Below, in pieces: positions 40,539-53,700 of a stretch of 64,000 bases of DNA (positions are counted from its first letter, which is position 1; the number at the start of each line of letters is the position of its first letter). A program made the position numbers and the translations under genes. The notes below the pieces were generated by a model. The model ran no database searches. It saw only the letters and a list, made by a program, of their open reading frames with translations, and had not been told where the DNA came from. This stretch comes from Adineta ricciae. Taxonomy: Eukaryota; Rotifera; Eurotatoria; Adinetida; Adinetidae. The stretch spans positions 186,001-250,000 of the forward strand of contig CAJNOJ010000019.1 of assembly GCA_905250025.1 (NCBI GenBank), read 5' to 3'.

Positions 40539-41324
40539 TTTTGTTTTCTTTTCATATCTGTTTTTTTTTAACGAACTATCCCGGTGCGATAATTTTGTTT
40601 TTTTCTTCTTCTTCTTCTTCTTTTCCTCTGTCTATCTCGTTTGATGATAATGCCGTCCAATGGCATGGATGAATTCTGCAAACCAACTAACAGAACGCTA
40701 TTTGAATTGTTCAACTTGCTTCTCTTCTTCTATTCTTTTTGCCATATTTTACATGTACATATATACATATTTCGTCTTTTGCTCGCATTCCTTTTATTTG
40801 TATCTGTCTGATCAATCTATTAACTTAAAGATAAAAAAATCTGTTTTTGTTTGGATATAAACACGTCATGCAGTGTGACAGTAAAAGAAAAGGCATTTTC
40901 TGTTTGTTAAGGTTAAACCCATTCAAAGCGATACATTATCAGCGTTTCAGGTGAATGAATAATGATGCATCGTAGAAGAGAAGAAAGCGAGGGGTTTCAA
41001 CCCTTAGCATATATGAAAGAATGTTGCGCTGTAGGAAGAAGAAAGAAATAGACGCTTATGGTTTTGATTTTCTCCACTCGTTCTCGTTTCTTTTTTGCAT
41101 TCTGTTCTATCGCCTTCTTTCTTTTTCTTTGTTTATTTTTAGATCCTATAAAAACAGACTACGTACACAATAACTTCAGTTCGCAATCATTTGACTGTGC
41201 TATTACGACTATTATTATCACTCGGTATACAAATACTAAAAACGTCGTTGTTTTTCGAAATTATTCATAACTACCAAAAACACAATATCCCATTGATCAA
41301 TTTTCTTTCCTAACATTACTCATT
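40539..41324. other. intergenic, pyrimidine-rich
   Basis: Between the kinase and antizyme genes. Contains a CTT/TTC run near 40600-40625. Open frames at 40660-40860 and 41058-41270 are T-rich and show no family features. Confidence 0.5.
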
Positions 41325-42157
41325 ATGTCGTGTACAAAAATTCAATCAAATAGTGAAGCGTAAGTTTGTCTTCGACATAATTGGATTTGCCGCCATCGAA
41401 TCATTGACCGAGATCTTTATTTATTTCTTTCTCTAGTATCAATCGTTTCCGTTATATGAACGCGGCCGAACTACAGTGGTGTTCCTGATGTTGCCAACGG
41501 TTAGTTGCAAAGATTCAATTCGACTATGTTTATGCTTATGATTGACATTTCTTTAGCTGCTGTAGTCTTAACATCAAATATAAGCGCAGAGGGCGGCAGC
41601 GTTGGACGACGAGTATTAGCCTCGCGCCACAGTGTATCTACTGCTAATTCTATAGAATCGAACGAGGTCACTATGCTCTTTATGTCTGCGAACGATTTTC
41701 AGCTGTTTTTCTTTAAATGTAGACGTCTGCTTGTCGAATCGACGTTGGTGAAGATTCGCCTGCTAAGAAGAAAGAAATTCTTCAGTTTACAGATGAACAC
41801 AATCTTCTCTGGCCTATAAAACTACGTGCTGATTGTCTCTATGTTGCACTTCCGCAACAATTAGGTGAAGGTTCCAAAGAAAAGTAGGATGTCTCATGTA
41901 GACTAATTAAAAAACTTCATCCTTTTTATTTGATTCTGGACAGATTTGTTAGTCTTCTGGAATTTGCTGATGATATTTTGAAGTGTAAAAATCTGATTGT
42001 TTATTTTGATAAGACACGTTCCGATCGCGCATCTTTGGTCAAAACATTCATGTTTCTTGGTTTCCATCCTTTAGCCCCAAACAATCCTCTTACATCATCA
42101 ATCGATTCCCGCTCGAACCAATTATTTCTAATTTACAGTATTGATGGTGATGGATAA
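41325..42157 (+). CDS. OAZ: ornithine decarboxylase antizyme (programmed +1 frameshift)
   Basis: Polyamine-feedback protein that binds ornithine decarboxylase and sends it to the proteasome. Exon 1, 41325-41359 (MSCTKIQSNSEA). Exon 2, 41437-41499, encodes INRFRYMNAAELQWCS and then an in-frame TGA at 41486-41488, the end of ORF1. Skipping one base gives GAT GTT GCC..., and the +1 frame continues through exons 41557-41666, 41723-41883 and 41944-42157. The ORF2 part carries the antizyme core: LLWPIKLRADCLYVALPQQL, GEGSKEKFVSLLEFADDILK, VYFDKTRSDRASLVKTFMFL, GFHPLAPNNPL, ending IYSIDGDG. The stop is therefore read through by frameshift, not a broken gene. Translation should depend on cellular polyamine level (established for the family). 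Confidence 0.92.
41477..41489 (+). promoter_or_regulatory. antizyme +1 ribosomal frameshift site
   Basis: TGG TGT TCC TGA T. The TCC-TGA shift codon, the preceding Trp-Cys (QWCS context) and a T after the stop match the conserved animal antizyme recoding site. The shift happens at TCC (41483-41485) with TGA in the A site; the next codon read is GAT at 41487-41489. Any 3' stimulatory structure would be cut by the intron that starts at 41500. Confidence 0.9.
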
Positions 42158-43387
42158 TCAAAGTCGATTCGATTTTCGTTTTTGTATAGAGTTTTCTCAG
42201 CTCATTTTCATTCATTGTATATATGTCTTGTGATCAGTACACAGAAACTTTGCAGTTTTGCCTGTGGCAAAGCCAAGTACACATTTTTCTTGTAAGTTTT
42301 TTGAATTTAAGTTAGTTGATTTTCCGTAGAACTGTAAATATGTTCTTTATTCATATACATACAAATAAACTTGAAAACAGAAGCTTAAAATCGAATGAAT
42401 TCGTCGACTTCACATGGTTTCAACTAGTCATTCAGTGAACAGTTATCAGAAATAGCACTCCTAGTTTCCTTTTCTTTTCTGGAGATGAAAAACTAATTAA
42501 TTATAATGTATAAATAGCAGCACGATATAAACTCAAATGCTTGCAGGAGAAAAAGCAACATACGTTTGAAAATTTTGAAATGCGAATCAAACGAGTTCGA
42601 AAATCTTTCGTTCGGTATTCCTTTTTGTAGAACTATCCATAGAAGAATAATTGAAAAAGACTTATCCGTCATGTCATTTTATTCCCTAACGGACGTTTGT
42701 TTATGTTCGATAAGGACAAATGTGAAAGACACCTAAAGAACATTAGTTCTGTCTAAAATACTCGACATTATCGCTTTATTTTTGAGTAAATAGAAAAAAA
42801 GCAGAACGATAAAAATGTCCGGAAGCACTTTTCTAGCTTCAGGAATAAATTTTTTTTCATTTCTCAACTGATGCTACGGCGCGGTCGCTGCCATCAATTG
42901 ATTAAGTATTTGAGAAAATCATGTGAATCAGTACCCATGTTCTATTCCTGGTGAAATGACATGCTTTCATCAATTGGAATAAAATACCCGACATTTGACG
43001 AGTAAATGTGAAAGTATTTTTCTTTCAATACATGACATACACTTGCTTTCAAGTAGAACAAAACTTTGAAAAATCATGTCGTACATGCTGATTTGTTTCA
43101 TGTTTAGAAAGCTCGTGACGACTTGGTTCGAGAAAAAGAATTTTTGTCTTTATATACATAGAAATGTCTTGATGTCTTTTTTCTCTTCATATTCATAAAT
43201 AATAAACAATCAAAAGATAATCATACGAAGAAATTTTGAACGTCGATCATCGATTCAATCACTGTGTGTGAATATAATTACAAAAACGAAAAAGAAGATG
43301 AAGATGAAGAAGAGAAAACAAAGCCAAACAACGACAAGACAACAATAACACAACAAAAGATGTGAGAAAGAGAGAGAAAAGAACGTT
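42158..43387. other. intergenic, convergent 3' regions
   Basis: 1.2 kb between antizyme (+) and eyes absent (-). No gene seen. The A-rich end (43260-43380) is consistent with the 3' UTR of the minus-strand gene. Confidence 0.5.
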
Positions 43388-45114
43388 TCAGAGAAATTGC
43401 CATTCAAGTGCGTGAACTAATGCCGTGAGATTCTGATGTTCGTTGACACGCCAAAATGGCCAACCAAGCTAAAAATTGAAATCGAGATGAATTAGTTGAC
43501 AATTCAAAGAAAAACATGTGCAATTTACTTGTTTAGCTGATGATTCTTCATCACGTCCATCGCCGATCACAACATAGGTGGGCTTTCGACCAAATCGTGT
43601 ATGGATACGCTCGAAGCAACTTTCGCGACCAACTTTCGCTGCACTATAGATGTTCTCGATATCGAAGACGCCGCCGAGACCATAGAGAAGCACTTTTGAT
43701 AAAGCTGTAACTAATTGATCAGTTGAAACCAGAACGTTGATGCAATTTTTTCTAGAAATGCAACTTTGTTTAGCAAAACTGATCTTCCTACAGCTGAGAT
43801 CTGAATCTCACTACCTTTGTTTTATAATATTCAATGCTTTCAATGCTAGGATAAGCCATGATTCCGTTATTGTCTCTGATTCCATGCGTAATTGAAGTAA
43901 TCGTTCATATTTTTCTTGACCAAGTAAATCTGAACAATCGAAATGAAAACGAATTCTTCTAGACATGCATTTGCCTCGCTTACTTTGAATATCTAATCGA
44001 TAGTTATTATAAACATCTTTTATATGTCGATATCGAAACGCTAATTTTCTCATCCAGTCGACACCGCCACGAACTGTAGTGTTCACATTTGAGGGCGAAG
44101 AATGAAAACCATCGATCGCAAAGTTATAATTACTAAATTAGAAATATTCAACCTCGCGAATGTCCTTTTGACCATTGCTCTATACCTTAAATCTTGTCCA
44201 TTATCATCCGATGCTATGTCGTCAATATGCGCTTGATCACAATCGTCCAGATCGTTTAGGAAGAGATGTGATTCGGCTAAACCGTAGATCATTTCTTCCA
44301 TTTGTACACCGCAATTCATTGTTGCTTGATGATCCTGAAATGGAAATGAGGATGAACAAGCAAATGCGGACAAATTTTCTCGTACTTTTTGATAGTGTTG
44401 AGCATATGTTCCAGTTATTAGAGAGCTTAGGATGATGATCGTTTCGTCTAAATCCCAAATAAATATACGTTCAATATTATTATCGGGATCGGGTGATAGT
44501 TGTTGGATTTTATTTCGATTTCGGTTTGCTTTCGATTTCGATGATGAACACGATTTGCCTTCGGTTTTTATGGTTGGCGACGGAGAATTTGACGTACTCG
44601 GATTCGAATGATCTAGATGGCGAGAAAACGACAAGTTTTCCTTATCAATGGATTTTACATTTCGAATACACTACCGAGAAGTGAAGAGGGAATTGATTCA
44701 TTGGGATATCCTTGCGAAAGCTTGATCGAAGATGTTAATTGATTCGGCGAATTAAAACTATACGACGAAGGATATGCAGACGATGGGTAACATGGATAAC
44801 CAAGTGTCGGCTGAAATTGATGATAGTATGCTGGATCGAGACCCTACAAACAGCAAGTTAAGATTCAATAAGAACAGCCGAGAATTAAATACCGGTTGAG
44901 TACTATAGGGAGATGTACTGGTAGGTGCTGATGTCCCGGTTGTCGAATAACCTAAGTGAAAATCGTTAAGCAAAAACAAATCACAGAGATGTGATAGAGT
45001 CTTACTATCGGGTAATGAGTATTGAAAATTTAAACCTGAATAGCCGTTAGATGTTGTGTTATAGTACGGAGGGATATTGACATAACCCGGCGATGAAAAT
45101 GAATAGCTCGCCAT
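43388..45114 (-). CDS. EYA: eyes absent (EYA) protein phosphatase / transcription co-activator
   Basis: Partner of Six-family homeodomain proteins with a HAD-type tyrosine phosphatase domain. The start ATG (45112-45114) follows an acceptor-like TTTGTATTTCAG by six bases. The N-terminal part is Tyr/Ser/Pro/Thr-rich ([19 protein letters not shown]), as in the EYA transactivation region, though short. The EYA domain begins [20 protein letters not shown] (WDLDET nucleophile Asp), then [128 protein letters not shown] and a final exon [20 protein letters not shown]. Motif and domain order are complete. Stop 43388-43390. Confidence 0.94.
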
Positions 45115-46440
45115 AGTTGATTGACTGAAATACAAAGAATTTGGCAATTTATCAGTGAAAGTTTCTTCCGTTCTATGAATCATTGTGTTCTCAATCGAAA
45201 AAGGGAAGAGAAGAACGATGACGTACAGAAATTTAGCAGCATTCATCCATCTCCAATGTTGAAAATTCATTTGAATTCTCCCTCATTTCATCTTACCTCT
45301 GTGAGCATTAGACATGCGTGCATGTATGATTTTCTGTAATCATAACAAAAAATTTAAGCTTTAACATGATATATCATATTGGACGTGACTATGTGGAAAT
45401 TTTTTTTAGTAAAAATAAACGCGTACAGAAGAGAAAGAGAGAGAGAGGGGAAGAAAAACACTATCTGTTTAGGATCTGATTACTTTTACACGAGTGAAAT
45501 CTTACCTCTATTCCTTCTGTAAGGTAATGCAAGCAAACAGACAAACACTTCGACTTGAAAAGAGAAAGGTGATGCCTTTTTATCAGGTACAAGAGAAGGA
45601 GAGAAAACGCATCGTTCTCTTTTTAAACGAATCGAAATGAAGTAAGGAGGAGAAGAAGGTAGAGGAAGAGAGTGAAAGAGAGAGAGAAAGCAGAAAAAAG
45701 AAAGACACCCACCTGTCGTGGAAAGATATTGGAAAATTTATTGTCTGATCTATAAAAGAATAGTTTTAGCGATTAAAAGGTCAAATCTAATATCGAGATG
45801 TCCTAGATACATCGATATGTTCAACGATTATCGAGCACTTGTCTGTCCGTCTGGTTGATTTATTATCATTTTTGTTATTCACGCGTTACTCACACGAATC
45901 TGTCAATTTAACAATTAAAAATCAGCACACATGTTCGACAAGTTTCAAATTTCTAATTAACTCGTTTTTTACTTCGTCTTCCTCCTACCGGTTCTTCTTC
46001 TTTTTCCATTTTGATGATCAGAGAATGAAAAAAAATCTCCGTTTACGTATCTTTTCTAATGAATTTAATTATAGTGGTATCAAAAGCATGTGAGAAAATT
46101 ATCATTCTAATGTTATTCGGTCACACTTTTCTCTTTGATAGTAACGTTTCTATGAACTCCGCATGACTTTGTCTTTATCGATCGAACGTCTCCGTCTTTG
46201 CTTGAAGAGAAAGACACACTCAATCAATTAACACTTGTTTATGCAAATGAGAAACTGATAAACAATTTCAAGCGAACAGTTTTTCTACTCGAATCAGATT
46301 AGCAAAGTGTCAGATCGACATCTAATCCCTTCGTTTCTGTCCTATGTTTGAGTAAGCATTAAGGAATAGCCATCATCTCTCCGCCCCTGCTGGTGTGAAA
46401 ACATTATTTCCGCTCAATTATGAATTTGTACACATACACA
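45115..46440. other. intergenic upstream of eyes absent
   Basis: No gene supported. GA-rich tracts near 45435-45450 and 45650-45700. The open frame continuing upstream of the EYA start in the same frame is not part of the protein by the splice reading. Confidence 0.5.
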
Positions 46441-46608
46441 CCCAAAACCAAGTTTAGCATGACTGCAACTGTTCCCTCACTCGAACCGACTCTATCATCA
46501 TGCTTATCTCACCGTCGATAGATTTGATTTCAACAAATCTTAATAACATTTTTCTTCTTGTTCCCTTACCCACCCCATCCTATTATTTCTGACACATGCA
46601 TATCTTGT
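46441..46608. repeat. left arm of 168-bp perfect inverted repeat
   Basis: Reverse-complement identical to 46857-47024 over 168 bases by eye. It is a reversed copy of the putative promoter and first coding bases of the TIKI-like gene. It ends exactly next to the ambiguous base N at 46609. Confidence 0.92.
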
Positions 46609-46731
46609 NAACATTCGATATGTCTTTCTAATCGAGACTGATAGCAACAATGATCGATTTAGAAATGAACTTTGTTTGACTATCAAATATACCCGAGACA
46701 TATATATTTGATTAGTTCAATGGATTAAAAG

Positions 46732-46752
46732 AAAGAAAGAAAGAAAGAAACG
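46732..46752. repeat. GAAA microsatellite
   Basis: Five or so tandem AAAG/GAAA units in the loop between the inverted-repeat arms. Confidence 0.75.
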
Positions 46753-46856
46753 TTTTAGATTTACATCATCGTCGACGTGAACGGGAATGTGTATGTATAA
46801 ATAATCTGTCCGATGTGTCCATGGGATACTAGACGCGTTTACTTCCTTGTGTTTAT

Positions 46857-47024
46857 ACAAGATATGCATGTGTCAGAAATAATAGGATGGGGTGGGTAAG
46901 GGAACAAGAAGAAAAATGTTATTAAGATTTGTTGAAATCAAATCTATCGACGGTGAGATAAGCATGATGATAGAGTCGGTTCGAGTGAGGGAACAGTTGC
47001 AGTCATGCTAAACTTGGTTTTGGG
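46857..47024. repeat. right arm of 168-bp perfect inverted repeat
   Basis: Contains the putative promoter and the start codon (47005) of the TIKI-like gene. A 248-base loop (46609-46856), including a GAAA microsatellite, separates it from the left arm. Confidence 0.92.
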
Positions 47025-48105
47025 CTTTGTTTTACTTGTTGATTGTTCGGTTAGTTTTGTGATTCTTTTTTGTGTTAAAACCAAAAAGGTGATTTTGTTC
47101 TGTTTGACAACAGATTTGTTCAGCAACGTTACTCTGGCGGATTGAAACGTCACCGCCGGCATATATTTTGGGTACAATTCATATCCCGTACAATCTCGTT
47201 TCGTCGCACGTATCGAATGAGATTAGGAAAGCGTTCCAGTCTAGTACGCATTTTTACGCGGAAATCGACGCGAAAAACGATGCGTACTGGGACGAGTTTC
47301 ATCAATGTTTACTCAATCGTTCACTTCGTGCACGACGATCAAGTCAATAGAAAAATCATTTGTGAAATAAATGAATCTTTTCCGTTGGTATTTAGATGAA
47401 CCGATGGCAGAAGGCGATTTGTTCGATATTCATCTTGCGGAAGAAGCACGACGCTTAAACAAAACTGTCGGAAGTCTAGAACCAGCCGAATATCATTGTG
47501 AGGTATACCGATATCATTGTCTGTGTGTATCGAATACAGTGGATTTCTTTTGAAAGAATGAAGGCTGGCGTTATAATATAAGCACTTGGCAATTGATTTT
47601 GAATGTTGTTAGGAAAGAAATGAAAAGTCGACCGTCGAATATCATCAATGCTCAAGATTATCTTCAAGAATCAATAAATAAAAAGTACATTTGTGATGAA
47701 ATCGATAGGAATTACATTGAAACTCTGATAAAATCGCCCGAAGAACGAAAAAGTCTGGAACAACGCGACGCTCAAATGTCGAAACACATTCATCGATTGT
47801 TGCATCGTTCGAATAAAAATCGATATTTTTTCGCAATTGGTGCCGGTAATTGATAGTTAAAGAGAATTTATTTGTTTATTTATTTCCATCATCTTTTAGC
47901 GCATATGTTTGGTAAATATAAGAACTTGATAGTTCGATTAAAAACATTCGGATATAAAATTACGCGCGTCTGCACTGACCAAAACCGCATCAAGTGTGTT
48001 TATATTATTCTGCGAGTTTATTCTTTTTCTTCGTTGTTTTCTAGGAACAAACTGGGCTGTAAGAAGAAGAAGCTCATGAAGCACTGTTTGAAAAGAAAAC
48101 TCTGA
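47005..48105 (+). CDS. TIKI/TraB-like protein, internally shortened
   Basis: TIKI (TRABD2) proteins are secreted or membrane metalloproteases that inactivate Wnt. Exon 1 gives a signal peptide (MLNLVLGFVLLVDCS, 47005 to the GTTAGT donor), exon 2 (47123-) CSATLLWRIETSPPAYILGT and IHIPYNLV with the TraB GTIH motif, AFQSSTHFYAEID, then FHQCLLNRSL. Exon 3 (47397-47506) gives EGDLFDIHLAEEARRLNKTV and GSLEPAEYHCE. Exon 4 (from about 47552) gives NEGWRYNISTWQLILNVVRK, YICDEIDRNYIETLIKSPEE and NRYFFAIGAAHMFGKYKNLI. Landmarks at both ends match TIKI, but the stretch that normally lies between the QCLL and LFDIHLAEEA regions (roughly 90-110 residues) is absent, so the protein may be non-catalytic or a decaying copy. 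No C-terminal membrane anchor; the end is basic (CKKKKLMKHCLKRKL). Confidence 0.72.
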
Positions 48106-50775
48106 TTGAAGTTGATCCTACATAATTAAGATATACCGATTATCATTTTTCTAAACAATTTTCAATCATTCGATTGTTTGTATGTTAAAATTAGTTTGCT
48201 TGACGTTTGTGAAAATCGATGACAGTACCAGTAATGTAACCAACATATACTTTTCATTCAAGAAATATTTGTGACTACATACAAAGCATCTTTTGCACTA
48301 GATCTTAGCAAATCTCCGGCGACAATGCATTTTCTTCTGTACAGATGAAAGCGATGCGATTCATTCAATCGATTGAGTTCCGTTATAATTCGACATTGAA
48401 AACACATTACTGTCAGAGATAAATAATCGAAGCCGGAAGTTGATCGAGCCTCGATGTGTACTATAATTTCCTTTTTACCGCAAGATCCTTTTTCACAACG
48501 ACCGCAGAAATCATCTGTGTCGATTTACTATTTTCTATTCGATTCTCACTTTCATATCCAGACATGATCGAATCAATGAAAATAAATATCGTTTCTCCAT
48601 TTGTATTTTTCGTTATCAAGGTTAGAAATCGATAACGAAACACACATTCTTTTGACTACAGCAAAGTTTAAGCAGTATTAACATATCGATAATGTAGTCT
48701 ACTTTTTTACTGTGTGTACGTTTTGATTCACCGGCATAAAAATGCGTATTTGGATGAAAAGAAAAGGTAGAAAGAAAGGCGTAATAATGCAAGTTACATA
48801 TACAAACTCGATTATTGACACCAGCAAATGACACTTTTTTTTTCTAATGCTATACTTCCTAATAATAATAATAATCATCTCATACTATATGCACAATCAT
48901 TGCTGACCTTTGGTGAATATATTCAATCGAAGTATATGTCAGATTCGACTAATATGATTAAGTACAAGGTATTTTGATCACTATTAGAAACACACACACA
49001 AAAAGGAAGGAGAGAGAGAGAAAACGACAGCAAAGTACTTGAACTATAACAAGTGTATGAAAAATGTTCTTCTACTTCTCATATGATTGATATACATGTA
49101 TGCGTATGCATGTACGGAACTAACTCCACTTCACTTCAGTTAAAATAACACAGAATTCTTTTCATTATGACATGTTAGGCCTATGAAGCAATTCAATATG
49201 TTCACTATATACACTGCTCACATCATCAAACCAACATTGATCAGGTGGTAGTACCATTGTTTGAGAAAAGAGGGGAGAAAAATCTTTTTCACATAACACA
49301 CGTTTTTTTTTCTTTCTCGTTCTTTTTCTGTTAGTGATTGTAGGCACTGCTCATTCATCCTTCTCCATCGACGGTAGCATAATTCTCAGGCATGAAAGTG
49401 GAAGAAAGAGAAGACTCTCGATTAATGAACGGTTAAAATCTCGGCCGTATGTTTGTTCTGTTTATATTTTGACACACTGTTTCTAAACCATCTTTTTTCC
49501 TTCTTTTTTTTTCTCCACTTCGATGTTTTTTCTCTCGGTGGCACATTGTTGAATAAGAGTATAAACAATGATATTATATAGTTTAATAAATCATCTTTTG
49601 TAATAGATGCAAAGAAAAATATGCTCAAGTACATGACGTAAGAATCATACCGATTGTCCACCGCCCCTTGTTGTCTTTTTCCATTGTCCATCGGTCTTTT
49701 CGTCTTTATTGAAGTTTACCGTATCAGTGCCACTCATTGTTTTTCTTCGAGCACTTGACGCATAAGCATGAGAGTATATGAAGAATAGAGGAAGAGTTTT
49801 GTTATACTTCTTTGTTCATTCGTTCCTCGCTCTTCTTACATTTTCAAGTGAGAAAGCAAATCAGAATCGATTTGCTACAAATTTTCGATTTTATTGATTT
49901 TTCGGTTGAATCGTGAGACAAAGAAAACGAAGGTGAGAGAAACCTAATAATGTCATTGTTGATCCTCAGGAGAATATTCGATCATTAGTAGCTGACGCAA
50001 GGGAGAGGAGAAAGAGAGCGAGAAAAAATGACAGTGTTGAATAGTATTGTTAGTTTTTTTTCTCTCTCTTCTTTTATTTCATTTACCTTTTTTTTTTATC
50101 ATATACGTCTCTGAAATGATAAATCGATTGAGTTCAATTGGCTCGTTCATGCTCGGAAATCGTTTATTCCATAGACATTAAATAATCATCTCGACGGAAG
50201 TGAAACGGTAGGCTAGACTGACTGCGAACGACATGCGTTTTGATTAATAACCCAGATGTTTTCTCTTCCGATTCCATTCGATAAGTATGATTTCAAAGCG
50301 CATCGGACGCATGAACGTTGAATATATTCATAAGTTTTTTCGTCGTTTCTTTTCTCATTCATTACAAGATTGTACTTTGAAATCATGCTATCTTTCTATC
50401 TCAAAGGGATCGATAAACATGAGATCTGTATTATGTTCTACTGTGCGTGCTCTACCTGACGAAAGATCGGATATATACCTATAAGAAGGACAATGGAAGC
50501 GTGGGAGAGAAAGAACGAATAACTGTTATGATAATTACACTACCTAACGATCGAATTTGACTGGCAAAAGTTCACTTCGGCCCTGAAGACATAAGTACGA
50601 ATGATAGATAACAATTGAACTTGCTCGACGTTCTTTTTTTCATTGTTCAGAATCAAATCAATTACTTTGAAATTTTTGTTCTTTCTTCATACATACACAC
50701 CTTTGTTGAATATGAACATTACACCTCGTCTAAACATATTTTTAGGGTGTAGAACGACGAGTAAGATCAAATTCA
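48106..50775. other. intergenic upstream of giant gene
   Basis: 2.7 kb with no coding region supported. T-rich tracts and short GA/CT runs (near 49010 and 50060). A tract TAAACATATTTTTAG ends at 50745, 30 bases before the next start codon. Open frames here are low-complexity. Confidence 0.5.
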
Positions 50776-53700
50776 ATGGCTGAATCAGGAACAAATCCCG
50801 AACAAGGACTATTCAATATTCGTGCAACACCTTCGAATGAACATTTAGTTTTTGCTGAAACGTTAAGAGATTGGCGTGATCCATTATTACAAGGTTACGA
50901 ACGCATTCTAGTTCCTCCGTGTCCACGTTGCGCAACATGCAAATGTGAATCATTAAAAGATTTACCTAATTCAACAGCACATACAATTCATCATCATCAT
51001 CATCATCATAGGCACGAACCCACATGTCCGAATTTTCGTCATTATCCACAACAAATCAAACCAGCAGTTAAACAACCCAATTTCGACAAACGACGTGCTG
51101 CTTCACACGATTCATCACCGTTGCTACTCAACACAAATAAATCTCCCCCAGATTCTCCTAAATGCAAACATTTCAAATCCAAAATTCCTGTGAAAATATC
51201 AACACCCACCAGTGAATATTCCTCCTCTTCCTCACTGATAACACGATCTCATTTACCAACTTCTCCTGCGAGTAAAATTCCACGGTTGATTCTGTTGCAC
51301 AACTCATCATCGCCTGCGCCGACCATCGACACTCAATATGAAATAGATAGGTAATCAATTGTCAGGCATGTTCTATTTATATATTTGATGAGCACATAGA
51401 AACTCAGCAAATCAACTAAGGCTTCAATCTCTAATCAAACGAAGCACAAGATTTTTTTTCGTCATAAATTTATGACAGAGAAGTATTTATATCTCTTTGT
51501 TAATCCCATCATAAAAATCAATTGAAAAGGTGTGTACATCTAACCTTGCCTTCTCTTGAAATCTTCGTACTTCTCGCCAAGAACAATATGTTCAAGTTTA
51601 GTCTACGCGCTGCTCTCTTTGTTTAAACACGCGTGTTTTTATTTCGGAATATTCAAAGATAATTAACGAAAGACTAAACGTTCGATAGATCTTGGCATTT
51701 TTATTTATATTGTAAACACAAACAAAAAAGTCTCCTGGAAAGCTCGATCAGATGAAGACGAGAGTCTCAATTGTGAACAAACAACCTCACTTGTCACAAT
51801 ATGAATGTGTTTTTTTTGCTAACATTGATTATAGAGAAAAGGTGTATTGCTTCAAGGATTTTCTCCTCTATTGGGAAGAAATCGAAGCAAAGATAAACTT
51901 ACGATCTTGTATTTCAATTCACAAGTTGTCTGTGAAATGAAGAGAACTGTAAAATAAATAATTTCATATGCACGATTCTCTTCCACGGCTTCTTCTTTGA
52001 TACAGAAGGAGAGAGAAAGAGAAAATGCACACGTTAGTTATGCAAAAGCAGGCAGTAACGAAAAAATTTTTTGTTCAATTTACACGATTACACTCTACTA
52101 ACTACTAGTAAATAAGTCAGCTTGATATTTTCTCTTCGTATTCTACAATATGAGAAGGTCGATGTTACTTTGAACACTTGAAAAATCTTCGCAGTTAAGA
52201 GAGTAAAAAGAAAGAAGTTACATATATATACAATGACGAGGAAAAAACCTCTTACTTCATTCTTTTCGCTTTTTTTGCTTACTCTTCCATGCGTTTTCAT
52301 TTGAATCTGTTCATATTAACAGGTAATTCGAACTATCTCTGATCAGACGCCGAATTGATACGATAAAAAAACATATGCTACGAACAATCAAACCGAAATC
52401 TTTCTTTTCTTATTAATATTTTAGTTTAAATGATGATACGTATCAAACGGTTTTGACAATGTCCGATAACGAGAACAATCACATGGATACTTTGATCGGC
52501 ATGAAGAAAAAACGACGATACAAGCATAATCATTCATCAACAACGATCGACAAACGACAACGCCGATGTCGATATCGAGAAGGTAACGAATAGCTTGTTT
52601 TGTTTCGTAGGAAATCATCCTCCTATTTGCAAATTCGGTGAAGTACGGATTAGTAATGACAAACACAAATATACCTCATCAATAACCAAAAAAAAGCGAC
52701 TCCCGATAAAGTTCCTTCTCGAATTACTCCAAATCGCACTAATTCTCTCATTGATATTACTATAAGTAGATTGAATTTGTTATCATGTCTATCGACAACA
52801 TTATCATATATGGTGTTCTCACACGAGGTACTTATTACAAATTTCTTTTTTCTTGAACAATACAGTAATAGGTAGACGAGCGGATGAATAATTATAGAAC
52901 AACGAACGTTACAATCAATACCGCGAAATTTTGTTCGAGAGAATAAGCTTTGAATATTTTAACGATTATTATCAAACAAATCACTCGACTCGAAATTCAT
53001 TTATGATTGCGTTGAAGAATAAAAGAAAGAAAGAAATATACATATATTTCATATGCAAGTCGATCGGATATTTTCTTTTTTTGATGTACTTATTTCATCA
53101 TCAACATATTTACATATGAAAAAAAAGAGGTCCGAGTGTGAAATGAGATATTCGAGAACTCTATCAATGTTTAGTTGTTTCCGGTCAGACAAATTCTGTT
53201 TGTCCATATAGTCGTGTAATCTGATCAAAGTAAAACAAAAGAGCAACTGATGACAGAAGGTAGAAACCATTACTATTTGCACATCATTGGCTATATTTGC
53301 ATGAATAGATCGATCCAGGTGATCAAGACAAATACATGGAGAAACACGTTTGAGAATTAGAAATTATTCATGACTGAAGTCAATCTAACAAATCTAAGAA
53401 GATTGACTTCTTTTCTCTTCACTATAGTTGATCATGAAGAGAGAGAGAGAGAGGGAGAGAAAAGACTACTATTTGTAATTAGTAATCATAAGTATGCGTT
53501 TGTGGACATAAGTCTCTTTCTCTTGATGACCAAAGAACGAGAGAAGAAAATGAGAGAATAAAAAGAAGTAGACAATGAACAATGATCAAGTCGTTTTCTC
53601 TTTTTTTTCCCTTCTCTACCCTAATGTCATTACCCAGGAGGCGGTGTCGACTATAAATGAATACTATTAACATTATGTATTACATTTTGTACGATACTAT

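Noticed and set aside
40660-41270. Possible small genes between kinase and antizyme
   Set aside because: T-rich frames without motif, start context or splice signals that agree.
41487-41830. Antizyme as a frameshifted pseudogene
   Set aside because: The stop sits exactly at the conserved TCC-TGA-T recoding site and the +1 frame carries the whole conserved domain.
46944-47177. Minus-strand frame across the inverted repeat
   Set aside because: Lies over the right arm and TIKI-like first exon; Thr/Lys-rich, no family features.
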